Assembly: GCA_014925825.1 (NCBI GenBank)
Contig: JACGCK010000200.1
Coordinates: 1 to 64,000 of the forward strand
Origin: Pholiota molesta
Lineage: Eukaryota > Basidiomycota > Agaricomycetes > Agaricales > Strophariaceae
Length of the DNA stretch: 64,000 nt
Reading direction: 5' to 3'
Under the pieces are notes generated by a model. It was not told the origin of the DNA and ran no database searches. It saw nothing but the letters and a program-made list of their open reading frames with translations. Each line of letters opens with the position of its first letter. The first letter of the stretch is position 1. A program made the translations under genes and the position numbers. Below, piece by piece: positions 10,501 to 22,700 of this stretch.

Positions 10501-13500
10501 TTCGCATGATCACAAGCCCAGAGAAGTTGCGGGACGACTCCACTTGAAGGAGTCAACTTCAATTCGTTTCAGACTTCGACGAATGCTTGGGTTTTAAATC
10601 CATGGCAGTGACGGCCTGTAATTGACACCGAATTTATAGTTTAGAATAGTAGATTAACAATAGATTCCCTGATTACAGAAAGGATGTCTATTGAGATTAC
10701 CTTGAACCAGTACGGGGCTTGACGGACATATCCATTCGCGGGAATTGCGCACGGGGTGCGGCGCTGCTAACCAAGATACGTCTTCCCGCCGTTGACCTTG
10801 TGCATCAATTTTCAGTGTTCACAGTCCCTTGGAGATTGTACCTTGTCAAAGCCCGCCGGGCTGCCTGTTTCTGGCCGTACGATCATCGCTCACCACGAAT
10901 AGCTTTAATCTGCTTTGACACATTTTGGAAAACACCACCATGTTATTCCTTGGCAAGTTTAAAGCTTCCAGAACGGCTGAGCGCGGGGCTCCCCTTAAAC
11001 AAGGCCTGAGAGCCCGACCCAAGCTCCTTGAGACCCGTGTATTATTTGAGGATGACAAGCTAAATATATGCACTGAGAACTGAGTAGCCATCGCGCAAGG
11101 TGTGGGATTCAAGGCTGCCAAATTGAGAGCGCGCCAATCGTAAATTATAATGGTCCTGAAGACTCGTTTCCATTCCGTAAAGCCATCTGAAGCTATTGAT
11201 TGTTGTCGGAACCACGAAGTCTCTGATCTATACACACAACTGACAGCACAAATGAGTAAAAGGGGTCGATTACCAAGAGCATAACAGAGAAGAGGCAACC
11301 TGTAAATACATGTCAGTTGAGACGATGAACAGGTGGACGTTTACACAGCTCTGGCTAGTATGTGCGGTGAGCGAGCCACAATGAGTATTTACTAATTAGC
11401 ACAGACACAAACGACATGAGAGAATAATCACAGGAGAATGCCGTGCTGGACACTGCCGCGCAACTGGACTCCTTGAAGCCAGGTCCCATTTCCCAAAATA
11501 ACATACTTAACTGCCTTCCGCCGAGTGTTCTTTTGCGAAGCAAGCCCAGCCATAAAGAAGACGTCTCAGTGAGCTTGATATGGCTCGCCAGGCTATAAAT
11601 AGCGCAAAACCTTAGAAGAACGGGTTGAAGCAGATCCATACGATGTGCAGATAAATAGCTTTGCGATAATTAACTTGTTTCCGATCTGAACAACCATGAA
11701 TAGCAGGGATTGAATCTGGGGCTAATAATGAGAAGTGGAAAAATGTAGCAGGGAGATATCGCTGCCGTCCAAGGACGGGACAACTACTTCGCATCTAAAC
11801 GTCGGTCTATCTTGGGAGATGTTGCCGAATGGAACGATAGCTCCAATGGAGCTTCATTGATCAGTTGAAGCCTTGCAAGAGGGTATATTTAGGATTTTCG
11901 GATTCGGGCGGACTTGATTAGGTGTATGTATGTCCATGTAGCAATGAATATTATTAAAATGTCATATGTACTTGAGTATCTTGAAACGGGAAAGAATCAA
12001 GTGGCATGATGGTACCAGACGGCATTGCGCGGCACCGGAATACGCCAGCGGTATAACATATGGTACCCCATCGACCAGCCGTCGACATGAGAGGACATGG
12101 GCGGACAGTGACGGAGGCAGTGAACACTTTTTTTTGGATACACCATACAATTGGGGCCTGTCTCAGCAAACTGTCCGAAGGATGTTCATTAGATACCGCA
12201 TGTCAGACTTCAAGATTCTTACTTCAAATTCCAGTGTCATGTACGTTGGTTGGGAAGTGCACAGAAACGTACAGGTATGTTTCTCCGAGAGTAACACCTT
12301 CACCACCCGGACAGTTGTGTAAGGAAATAGAATTAAGTCTGGCAACCCGCAGGTGGACAAGTATGTATGTAGGAGCCAGATCCAGATTGGTGTAGAGGCC
12401 TGTAGAGGGGCCATGGGGCCGCGCAGGCGACCAAGTGCTCATACACCCTCATATTACACTTCCAGAAACGGCAACTCGCCCCTAATAACCTCGGTCCCAT
12501 GTCTCTACTGCGCTGCTCACACCTACTTACACTCTCCATTTCGGAGCCACAGTCTGAGTCTGGACAGGCAAGCGGAATGTACCCACGCGCGTCAGTGCGC
12601 GTCACCCTTGTAGTAGTAAGCAAGGCGCAGGTATGTGTATTCCAGCGCCCCGGGCCTTTCTCCGAAAGCGCCTGCGCTTGCATGAAGTCGACATGGAGGC
12701 CACGACGCCGTCATGCACATACATACGTTATGCGATCGCGTCGTGCATGTGGTGGGGCACCGTGGGGGTATGACTTGGACTCGGGCGCAGACGTCCGCGC
12801 GGGCGGCCAAGGTAGGCTGATTGGCAGCGGCGCAGCGCCGTAAACATATATGCGTGTTCCCTAAAGGTGACGGTGGACGGGGTTTCAGGTGCGGTGTTGT
12901 CTCGCTTTATGTTATTATGAGCTGTGGACCTCAGCGAACGCAGGTTGGAGACTCGGAAAGGAGTAAGCATGTGGTAATTACGTAGGGTAGGTAAATCAAC
13001 CGCAGTGGAAGGTCTGAAGTTCGTAGAAATAGGAACATGTACGTATACGGGTTCGGATGGTCCAAAATGCATATCGGAGCAAAAAAGAGTCAGTCAGACG
13101 CGCAAAACAATTAAATTTAATGATTGGTCCATTCTAAACCCGACCCCGACCCCAGACGTCCACTCCAGTTCTTTACTTTCGTCTAAGATTCAAAATAAGT
13201 ACACTCGATGGATAATGGCTAATCTTGGGCTAATCGTCTCACTACATATGTATAAATTCGATATGCATTCTGAATTCCCGAAACACGTATGTGGATGATT
13301 GTAAGTTTCCATAGCATATCCACTCTGAGCCCCACGTCGAATAGACCCATAAAATAGCATTTCGAAAAATAGGCGTTGAACGCCCCTGTGGCACGTCATC
13401 TTGCAACATCGGAGGATGCCCTAATGCACACAATAATGCACAATTAACGATCAGGCTTAAACTTTAGTCCACATACATAGCATAGGAAGCGCACTCTTGG

Positions 13501-15816
13501 AAGCAGACCTCTGCGTCAATTAACAGTCACATACCTCCTCGAGGCTCGGAAACTAGGGAGGAGGTTGCAACTTGCATCGCACGTCGGGATCGAATGCTCT
13601 GTTATCGATAACTCAGTTGCGGGGCCATCACATGGACAGTGGCGGATCGACGGAAGCAGACGGAAGCGCAACCCCATCATGATGCGCTACGATCTCTGCA
13701 CAGGCGCCCGCCACCACGCGGTACATTGACAGGCGGGCGCGGTCGTGACTGCCTCTGCGCACGTTGGAGCCACCCAGCGCGCACGCGCCGAAATGCGCTG
13801 CACCCACCCACGTGCGGTGTCGGCGGAGCGAGGAAGCCACCGCCTACGGGTCTGGTGAACAGCTGTTGCGGATTGCCCGTGTTGGCTTAGGGTCGATCCT
13901 GTCGATCCCTTCGTACATTCGCGCCTCTGGGTCTTCGCGCACTTGCGCTCGTTATCCGCGGCACGGGTCACGCGCTATGGCGCACCATATTATCATCCAA
14001 CACAGAATGTGGTGAACCCTGCACCTAGAACCCGCACAGTGCGTCGGCACATTACGCCGCACATACGAAGTGGAATTCGACGTTATCTATAAGGTCCATA
14101 GAGGTCCATACGAAAGTTCGGAGGGGGGCTAAGCATTTACTAGTAAGTAGCCGTTTAAAGTCGATAAGCGATAGACGAAGCGACGCGAAGCGCGTTGGTA
14201 ATTTGCAATGGCCAAAACACATACCTACATACAGCCAAAGAGGCCACGCCTGGGAGCACAATGGCAAAAAAACAAAGAGATGATCATGAAGGACTTTGCT
14301 CGCAATGCGTACCAAACTGGCATCCCCCGTCAGAGGATATACACGGAGAGAACTGGCAATTGGAGGAGACGCAGACGGAAGTCTGGGGAGGGAGTTGTGT
14401 ATACAAGAGCACACATAAATATGGAAATGACACGTTTTCCATCGCAATCTATAAAGTCAGATTCCAGAAAGAAAATGGAAAAATCCCTCATACCATCGAC
14501 CCATCCGTGTCGTCCGGCGTACCCAATTCGCTTCCCACGGTCCATATCCTCTCCTGGTCGGCTGGTCCTGCAAGAAGCACGCAAATTTTATTGGGAAATG
14601 TAAGCTGGAACAAACATGCAGCTGTTTCAGGGGTTTTCCCGAGTGCCCCTGGGGCCTACGTCAGGCTACCTAGAAAGCCTCAGCTTCCAGCCCAGAGACC
14701 GTACTGACGCTTTCGATTAGATCTTGAATAACGGAAGGAGGAATAGGCGCGTTTGGAGTACACAGGCTTCACACGACGGTCTTGCCGCATCGAGGTCAAC
14801 GCGTATGTCTGGCTGCACGAACGTGTATTGCAACTTGAATAACGATATGTATATCGTCTGGAAAGTAAATAAAGAATGTAGAGATAAATGGGCTGTATAT
14901 CCTCCGAATAAATGAGCAGCGGAAGTCTCTAAGGCGCGATGCGACCTCTCAAATTGGGAGAAGCGTGATTATGGAACCAAGCGGGGGCCGGTAGAGACAA
15001 GAGTGCGCGAGCGAGGAGGTAGACTGCCATACTTAGATAAGACCCAAGTATCGACATGACACAGCTGCGAGTCATATACTCGAATACACTGCAGTGGCAC
15101 AATACAGAGCCGAGATAAATAGACAAGCACTGCCAGGGAGTTCGACGGGCATGAGAGCGCGCTAAAGCCGCCTAGCACATCTACTGTACTCACTAGAATG
15201 CGGAATAGCGCCCATACAAAAAAAAAAAATGCACCCGTGGGCAACCTGTGGGCAACCCGGGTACAACCCCTTGTACAGACCCATAGTAAATTGAGGCCAT
15301 GCATGGTGGCGGAAGCGCGAGTGCATCGCGCGTGGCCGGCAGATACGAGCAGTAGCGCTGTCAGTACGTGAGCCAGAGAGAGAGGTGGTAGAGGCCACTG
15401 CCCCATGGACCTGCAACAACATGGCAGCGGCAGGTTCATGCCTATTTGCGGTGGGTGGATGGCGGGATGGCAAAAGATATAGTATAATGTGTGCTTGTGG
15501 TTGGAGAAGCTTGGCTCTGCAATCGTGGGAGGTGAGGGGGAGGGGTCGGGAAATCGGATAGGGAAAAGACACGGGGATTGGTGGACCCAGGAGAATGGAT
15601 CGCGTTTGAACGGTTGCTGAGGGGCGAGGGGTCGCTGGGGGGGCTACATCCGGGGGTCCGGAAGACGTATCTCCTTCCGGGGGCCGATTGGATCTGGATC
15701 GAGTGCGCGAGATTTGTGCCCAGCCGAATGCGGAGGACCTCGCCTCTCGCGATTCAAAAAGAAAACTGTGAAAAAGGAGCGAAAGCATACGGAGCCTCGC
15801 CCCTCACCCACCTACA
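7566..15816. other. 8.2-kb region without a supported gene
   Basis: No chain of exons with coherent phase or recognisable domain was found between the ING gene and the GATA-factor gene. Open frames are short (the longest is 170 codons at 14195-14707) and overlap each other on both strands. The proximal part (about 12-15.8 kb) is richer in GC and in CATACATA-like simple stretches, has a 12-bp A run at 15218-15229, and repeats the phrase GTGGGCAACC at about 15236-15256. This could be an extended 5' regulatory region of the GATA gene or a gene desert. Lineage-specific genes with many introns could be hidden here. Confidence 0.5.
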
Positions 15817-17529
15817 ATGGAATCTCTTGCGTTCGACGGCTACACCTCCTACTCTGACGCCTCCACCCCTCGCACGCCCTCTCCTACAGAGATGCATTTC
15901 CCTCACGACTTTAAGCAGGACATCGACCGCACCGTCCGCAACATCTTCCCCACAGACGACGACAACTCTAACGCGGTCCTTATCAACCCACAGGAGCAGA
16001 ACTTCTGGCCTCAGAGCCAGAACCACAACGCTGGCCCTTTCAACTTCAACAACAATATGAGTTCCCGCAGCTCCCTCCTGGCGGAGCTATACGAGCCGGA
16101 ACTCCACGAGCAATCCCTTTCCCCGCCTTCCGAAACGAACTTCCAGCAGGATAACTGGACTCAACAACCGCAGCAGCAACACCATCAGCAAAGGCCAACC
16201 GAATACACGTCAGTGCGCCGTGCAACCTTCCCTTACGTTCGCCACGACCGTGAAGACGGGCTGCCCATGCAGCAATATCCACCTTTCATGCAGCAGCAAC
16301 ACCAACAACACCCGCAATACCACCATCAGCAGATAATGCACCAACAGCATCATCAACACGCAGATAGCCTAGCGCACTATTCGCGCAACGACCGTCTTTA
16401 CGATCATGGCGAAACCTTCATCCCTTCCATGACCTCCTCCCCCCACTCATCATACAACGAATTTGAACCCGAGCACTCAATCAAACTCGAAGACGGCGGT
16501 GCACCCATTATGGTGCCCTCGCAATCGCCCTTCTACCGCCACTCGTCTGCAGGTTCTTCCTCTGGATCGCCAGGCGCGCACATGCATGCACTGAACATGG
16601 GGTACCTGTCGCCACACACGGGGCTGCCGGTGCAACACACTGACGACGCAGCAAGCAAGGAGACGCAATATTTGCGCAGGCGCTGCTTCAATTGTCACAC
16701 CACGGAGCCCCCTTCCTGGCGACGATCAACGCTCAACCCGGGCAAGATTGTATGCAACAAGTGTGGTCTTTACGAGCGCACGCACCTACGCCCGCGACCC
16801 CTGCGTTTTGATGAGCTGCGCGCAGGCAACAAGACACGCAAGCAGCAGAGCAAAGCAGGTGCCGCGGCTGCGGGCGGTGTTCCCGCGAATGGCACGACGA
16901 GCCCCAAACAGAGCAAGCTTGTGAAGAAGGAGATGCGCGAGTTCGGCTCGAGTGCGCTTGTGCGTCGCAGCTCTGTATCATCCTCCAGCTCGGTGCACTC
17001 GGGCAGCGGGGCGAGTGACTGGGACGATAATGGTGCGTTTCGCAGCAAACCGCTCTCTCCCCCTACCCTCAAGAAATCGCGTTTGGCTATCAAATGCTGA
17101 CTTTTCGCTTCTCCAGTGTCAATATACTCGTCTGGTTCCGCACCGCCGACGTCGTTCAATTCCCCCCTCCAAAACCCTTTCCCCCTCTCCCGCGACTCGC
17201 AATCTCCCCCACACGATGGTGGCATTCGCCTACCAAACAACCCGCTGTCTGACATCGCGTCCATGCATGTCAACCAGTCCCAACTCCAAAATCAAAGCCA
17301 AAGCCAGCATCCGACGCCACGGAAGTCGCATACATCCCCCGGATACTTCTCCCCATCGCTCAACGGCACTGGTAGCAACAGTCTAGCAGGCAGTGTGCAC
17401 GCGAGCCCCGCCATGAACCACGCGCAACTGCAGCTCTCGAGCCCAGACGATGTCGCGACGTACCTCACCGAGTCGACGAGTACGACTGCAAGCCCGCTGA
17501 TGGCAGAGGTCACTGTGGGCTCGTCGTAG
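15817..17529 (+). CDS. GATA-type zinc-finger transcription factor
   Basis: Predicted nuclear DNA-binding regulator recognising GATA sites. Two exons, 15817-17032 and 17117-17529; the 84-bp intron (GTGCGT...CTCCAG) removes an in-frame stop at 17098-17100, giving 542 residues. The N-terminal half is low complexity, rich in Gln and His (residues about 110-180). One zinc finger lies at Cys290/Cys293 and Cys313/Cys316: CFNCHTTEPPSWRRS, then NPGKIVCNKCGLYERTH, followed by a basic RPRPLRF stretch. The loop between Cys pairs is 19 residues and the second pair reads CNKC, unlike the common 17-18-residue loop with CNAC. The C-terminal third is Ser-rich. The start is the first ATG of the frame, after a pyrimidine-rich leader. 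Target pathway (nitrogen, light or development) cannot be told from the finger. Confidence 0.9.
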
Positions 17530-20500
17530 GGTGCTTCGGACGTCTTCGGAAGGCGGTGAGCGCGTTGTGGAGGGAGAAAGACAAGAATGGGCGGGATTGA
17601 TCGCCTTTCCATTCATGGCTAATTAGGTCAGCGTTTGGAGCGCGACGGCGCGCGCCGCGCACTCAGACGCGCCTCGGAGCGCATATATACTCAGTCTACG
17701 GCGCTTGCCTAGGCGACATTGGGCCCGCCGACGCGACTGGACACTTCTCATCGCATTTTGATACTCCTTCGCATTCTCTATTCTTCTGCATCTGCTCGCT
17801 GCCGCGATGCTGTTTATCTATCTATCTATCGACGTATTTATTTGCCTGCATACCCCATCTGCTCATATACACCCAATTCCCGTGTACCATTGTTTTTGTA
17901 TCCCTTGCATGTTCTATTTCGTGTTTATTGTATGTGCGTACATACGTGAAAAGGAAAGGAAATCTATTCATCCATCCACCCTCTGTTCTGGAGCAGCGAA
18001 ACCCTCACTCTTTTCTCGGCGTCTCGGCGATACCTTGCTTGTACTGGTTCTACTTCTCACACCTCGCCCACTTACGCCCCTCCTGGTTGTCTTCCATTCC
18101 GGAGTCTTTACGCGCCATTATCTTTACGCGCCATTATCCTTGTTTTGCACATTTCTCCGCCGCTTTTGTCTTCTCTTTGTGCGCACCTTTGTGTTTCTAC
18201 TCTCATCCACTCCATTGTTAACCTTATTTATTTATTGGAACGTCACACATGTTGTACTAGTAGCCTAGAGAACCCGCATATACTTACAAATCTTGGAGCC
18301 TCTTCTACAAGCAGCCAGACCTTTGAGGAGTGCAATAAATCATCGCTCAAAGCCCTGTACTTATGTACTGTTCGAAATTCCTTGGCTTCTGAGGTATATT
18401 TGCATGACACGCTCTAATGGGGTCTGCCTATAGGCGCCTTGCTGTGTTAGTACGATGTCAATTTATGTACATTTCACAATTCACACACGTCCTGCTCGCT
18501 TGTGTTAACCGCGGAGTACCTTCCTTCCCCTTTCCAGCCCTTTCCCCTCCTCGTCATGATGAAATAATATAAACCCTTTTAAGACGATCTGCCCACGACG
18601 TCAGCCGTCACGCAGACTTTTTACTAAACGTGAATCAAGCGGGACGCGGGACGCGCGAGCACGGCTCCGCCTCCCCGAATAGTTTAGCCTCGCTGGATAA
18701 ACACATACTCTGACTCTATTGCAGCCTGCTAAGTACTGAGAGTCTGAGCCTAGGTGCGGAGAATCCAACGCCGCCGCCGGATAGCTTCTTGCCCACGCTG
18801 TTCCATATTCTACGTAGAAGACAGGATAGCGGATAGAATGAGTTTGGGGAATATAAGGAACGTGATGAAATGAGTATCCTTGACTAACAGTGACATGCTG
18901 GTGCTATTAGATAGACTTAGAGTAGGAAGCCCAATTGTAACTATATGAATACACGAGGCCCAGGAGATCGACGCCCTTCTTCGCGTCGTGACAAATACCG
19001 CAGTCAGTGCCGCTCACCAATACGGGAATCCTGTTATTGAGCCTAGTACTTTGGTATGGGTAGCGTGCAGTGCGAAATAAGGCATGGGGTGGGGCGGAAC
19101 TGCTGAGTCAAATACCTGAGTCCATTTAGCGCCAGCGCGCGGGGCCGCCGGCCTTAGCGTGTTTTCGAGCCTGTGGTAATTCATTCGTAAGTAAGACGCA
19201 GCGCCTCCCTAGTAAATAAGCTGAAAACATATACATACTTCGCACCCGGGCCAACGTTATTTGTTGACTGGGTGAATTGTCGGCAGAGGTAAATCCCGAC
19301 TAAAGAACAAAAGCAACTCAAATGACATTATTTGATGTCATCATAGGGTCACTATTCAATACTCTAAACAAAGTTATGTCGCCCTGTCGGTATGTCAGTA
19401 GCTGCAGAGCTGATAAGCATAAGAGTGGCCAAAAGTTAAGCGCTGAAATTAATGCAACATTAGCGCGGTCAAGCTGTAAGCTGTACCCGTGTGAGGACAG
19501 CGGCAGTGTCTGCGGCCACAGCCCGGGAGACGCCCAGTCGGTGTCGCATGCACACAGCGCTTATCTCACCCTCACCCCTTTCGAGCTTCTGTGTGAAGGC
19601 TGAGCTCTGTAAGAGCAGACACGCAATTTATCCTGTCTTCGTTCTTTCTCTATATGTCAATCGCAAAGCCTGGAAAACAGGGTCCAGAATCGACTGACAT
19701 ACGCAATCAATATGACATCGGCACGGCAAGGAGTCCCAGACCGCGCGGATGGCGCTCATATAATCGCACCAGATGATCTTCGCTTTTTTTCTACTCAATT
19801 TCTGTGTTGTACATATGACGAAACCTAGTTGGATGTGCAAATTCACCCCCTCTAATATACTTAATCGGGCCACTTTTCTCCCTATCTGCGAGGAGACTAA
19901 CCATGTTTGTGTGCGGGTACTCGCGTTCTAGAAGCGCTAGCCACGCTCTATGTTAACCTCGACGCCTCCCTTCGGCGAGCGGACGTTCTGCGTGACCGCG
20001 TCGGGGAGTCGGGGACTGCGAGTCCAAAGTATAACCGCGCAATCTGGACGCAGGGTCGGCGACAGGGCTGCGCTGCGTCCTGACTTGGCGTGACCCAACA
20101 TGTGCTCGTTAGGCAGGTGGGGACCCACAGGCAGGCCCGCAATTTACCAGCAAAAATCCGGGGTTTGCGGGGGCAGTAGTTATCACAAGCGACGCGACTG
20201 TGCAAAATTGTGCATCGCGCTGTGCATAGGGCAGCACGCGTACCTACGCATCACTGGACGCGGGGACCAGGCGGGGACCGTCGAGTGCAGGGGAGCAGGG
20301 TAGCGCAGGTTCAAACTAGAGTCTAGGCCTAGGCCTCAGCCCAAGGTCGTAAGGCTCAAGAGCTTGACGAGCAGAGTGAGGTGGGATAATTAGGTAGGTT
20401 CCATGTCATGCGCGTTTTTCGCGTTTTGTATCCAGTAAAACGGCCCCCCGTTCTCCGTATAATTTCCCTGGTGTCTCGTAATTACGTGGTGACTATACTC

Positions 20501-21547
20501 GCACCAATCAATTGAAGTTTTCCTTTGCTGGACTTTGAATGGCTTCCTGCTCCCAAAGAAGATAAAAATTTGAGCCTTCGAAGAAAGCAATCGAAATTCA
20601 ACACGTTCGCACATGGAGCGGGCTAAGCTGCTCGAATATCTGACCAGAGCTTTGAGTGTATAATACTCTGTATTCTGAAAATAACCAACGTCGCTGCCTT
20701 TTGGCTTAATATTTTTTGAGATGCAGGTTTCCAATTTCGTAACCATTGGAAGCTTTCGCGAGGTGCATAATATAGAGCCGCGCACGGCGCATTGCGGCGT
20801 TCTCGATCAAAGGGAAATCGTTCTCAAGCTTCAAGCTGGGTGCCGTAAGTCTTCTAAATGTCTGTCTGGTTCCGCATTCACATGTACTCCTTATTTTTTT
20901 CTTGCTTACCATTCACTCGGCGGCATATGAAACATATGTACAGGGGGAAATGGTGATTTGGAGATATTCTGGGCGCCTCCGAGTATATTGGACAACATAC
21001 CCGGTCGGTCCAGCTGTACCATCGACACCCGAACTTCTCTGTTCCTAAGGAGATTTTTTCCAACAGACGGTCAATGATCATGATACAGTGCTGTAAAATC
21101 GTTATTTTTTTCCTGACTCCTTGATACACAGCGAGCAAAGATAATTGTCAGAAAAATGGTGGTATCACATATACCACTCGCGCCGTAATGCAAAATTGAC
21201 AATGACGCTATCAAATGGCGATTCAGCGCATCCAGCGTCCCTATGTACGTCGACGCTTTCCTGAACGGGAAAGGATTCAAATTTTCGTATTGTGATCGAG
21301 GGTAATCACCCTGTATGTCTTTATCCAGTGACCATAACAATAACCTTTTTGGAATAGGTTCGACATCGAAAGGCGCCTAAATCATCGCGTGCGGCGGCAG
21401 TAAATCTAGAAACGCGCACGTTGCTCAATAATGAGGTTGGTATGCTCTAGTTTATACCCCAATTCCTATACTTTATCCTGCAGTCTTCAAATGAGCCTTG
21501 CCTGTAATGAATCCAGTCTCCTTACTCATTCAAATGCTCTCATATTC
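17530..21547. other. 4-kb region without a supported gene
   Basis: The first 700 bp is pyrimidine-rich and may be 3' UTR of the GATA gene. Beyond that, open frames are short and lack recognisable motifs; a 131-codon minus frame at 20390-20785 has no family features. A duplicated phrase (cgccattatctttacgcgccattatc) occurs at about 18111-18137. Confidence 0.5.
17815..17830. repeat. TATC tetranucleotide microsatellite
   Basis: Four tandem TATC units in the presumed 3' region of the GATA-factor gene. Confidence 0.8.
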
Positions 21548-21553
21548 ATCGGT

Positions 21554-21973
21554 TATGGCGGTCCGTTTGGGTAAAAATTCCGTAGAAACTTTTTGTATAT
21601 GCGCGAAAACTTCTACATAAAACATTAATATATTTCCTTGCATTCACACATGATTAATCAAGTTTTAGACATACTTTGACGTGCGCGGAAATCTTTAGTG
21701 AGTGCGCGAAAATCTTTCTTGGTGCGCGGAAACTTTTTCGGCCAATTTGAGTGTGCGCGTAGAAATCTTTCCCTTCAATACCAGTAATTCACTCATTTCT
21801 GCGTGTTTTTGACTGCGCGTAAATTTTATTAACAGTGCGCGTGGAAATGTTTGCGTGCGCGTAGAAATACTGAGCGAGCACTGAGCGCGTAGAAACATTT
21901 AGGCCGACATGCCGTGCTGAGGTAATTGATCTCGCTTAAGCTTTGCCGCCGTTGCGGCAGCGGAGTTTAAACC
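21554..21973 (+). repeat. Left terminal inverted repeat of the fold-back element
   Basis: Reverse complement of 22275-22694. Inner boundary at GGAGTTTAAACC. Contains the CGCGCA-type iterations on the minus strand. Confidence 0.85.
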
Positions 21974-22274
21974 TCAGTGGCCTCTGAGCATTTAGGCAAA
22001 GAAATAAAAGCCTAAGGATATATATCATCTGGGAATACTTTGCTGCATGTGCTTGAAAAGCAAGAATTGAAGCAAGCTGAGAGCTCAGGCCAAGTCAAGG
22101 CTTGCTCAAGGCTTTTTACAGGCTGTTTAACTAGTACTGATATTTATCGGACCTTCTTCATGTACATTACTTCAAATAATCGATTTAAAGGCTGATATAT
22201 CCTGTAATATTGCGGTTTGCATGCCCAGGGCTTATCCCTCGAGCGCCTAAGTACGGAAAGCTCGAAACTGACAG

Positions 22275-22694
22275 GGTTTAAACTCCGCTGCCGCAACGGC
22301 GGCAAAGTCTAAGCGAGATCAATTACCTCAGCACGGCATGTCGGCCTAAATGTTTCTACGCGCTCAGTGCTCGCTCAGTATTTCTACGCGCACGCAAACA
22401 TTTCCACGCGCACTGTTGATAAAATTTACGCGCAGTCAAAAACACGCAAAAGTGAGTGAATTACTGGTATTGAAGGGAAAGATTTCTACGCGCACACTCA
22501 AATTGGCCGAAAAAGTTTCCGCGCACCAAGAAAGATTTTCGCGCACTCACTAAAGATTTCCGCGCACGTCAAAGTATGTCTAAAACTTGATTAATCATGT
22601 GTGAATGCAAGGAAATATATTAATGTTCTATGTAAAAGTTTTCGCGCATATACAAAAAGTTTCTACGGAATTTTTACCCAAATGGACCGCCATA
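22275..22694 (-). repeat. Right terminal inverted repeat of the fold-back element
   Basis: Reverse complement of 21554-21973. Contains the TTTC(TA)CGCGCA iterations on the plus strand between about 22350 and 22670. Confidence 0.85.
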
Positions 22695-22700
22695 ATCGGT

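Larger units (their letters stand above)
21554..22694. mobile_element. Non-autonomous fold-back / long-TIR DNA element (1141 bp)
   Basis: Two arms of 420 bp each (21554-21973 and 22275-22694) are near-perfect inverted repeats around a 301-bp unique centre. The outer ends read TATGGCGGTCC and GGACCGCCATA. A 6-bp direct repeat ATCGGT lies immediately outside both ends (21548-21553 and 22695-22700), fitting a target-site duplication. Each arm carries about nine iterations of a motif close to TTTCTACGCGCA (variants TTTCCGCGCA, TTTTCGCGCA), as expected of subterminal transposase-binding repeats. Arms differ at only a few positions, so insertion is probably recent. No transposase is encoded; the mirrored 67-codon frames in the arms simply reflect the inverted repeat. 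Superfamily is unassigned. Confidence 0.82.

Noticed and set aside
10846..11639. Minus-strand hydrophobic frames resembling small multi-pass fungal membrane proteins
   Set aside because: The resemblance (short stretches such as CYALGNRPLLLIC) is too weak, and no splice chain with consistent phase could be built.
14195..14707. 170-codon plus-strand frame upstream of the GATA gene
   Set aside because: No recognisable motif, no coding-like periodicity, and an overlapping frame of similar quality; unsupported.
17033..17116. Stop codon of the GATA frame at 17098-17100 as the true end
   Set aside because: A clean 84-bp intron removes it, and the following 413-nt frame continues in phase with similar Ser-rich composition.
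21695..22553. Two mirrored 67-codon frames with almost the same translation on opposite strands
   Set aside because: They are produced by the inverted repeat arms of the fold-back element; the translation is driven by the iterated CGCGCA motif and is not a protein family.
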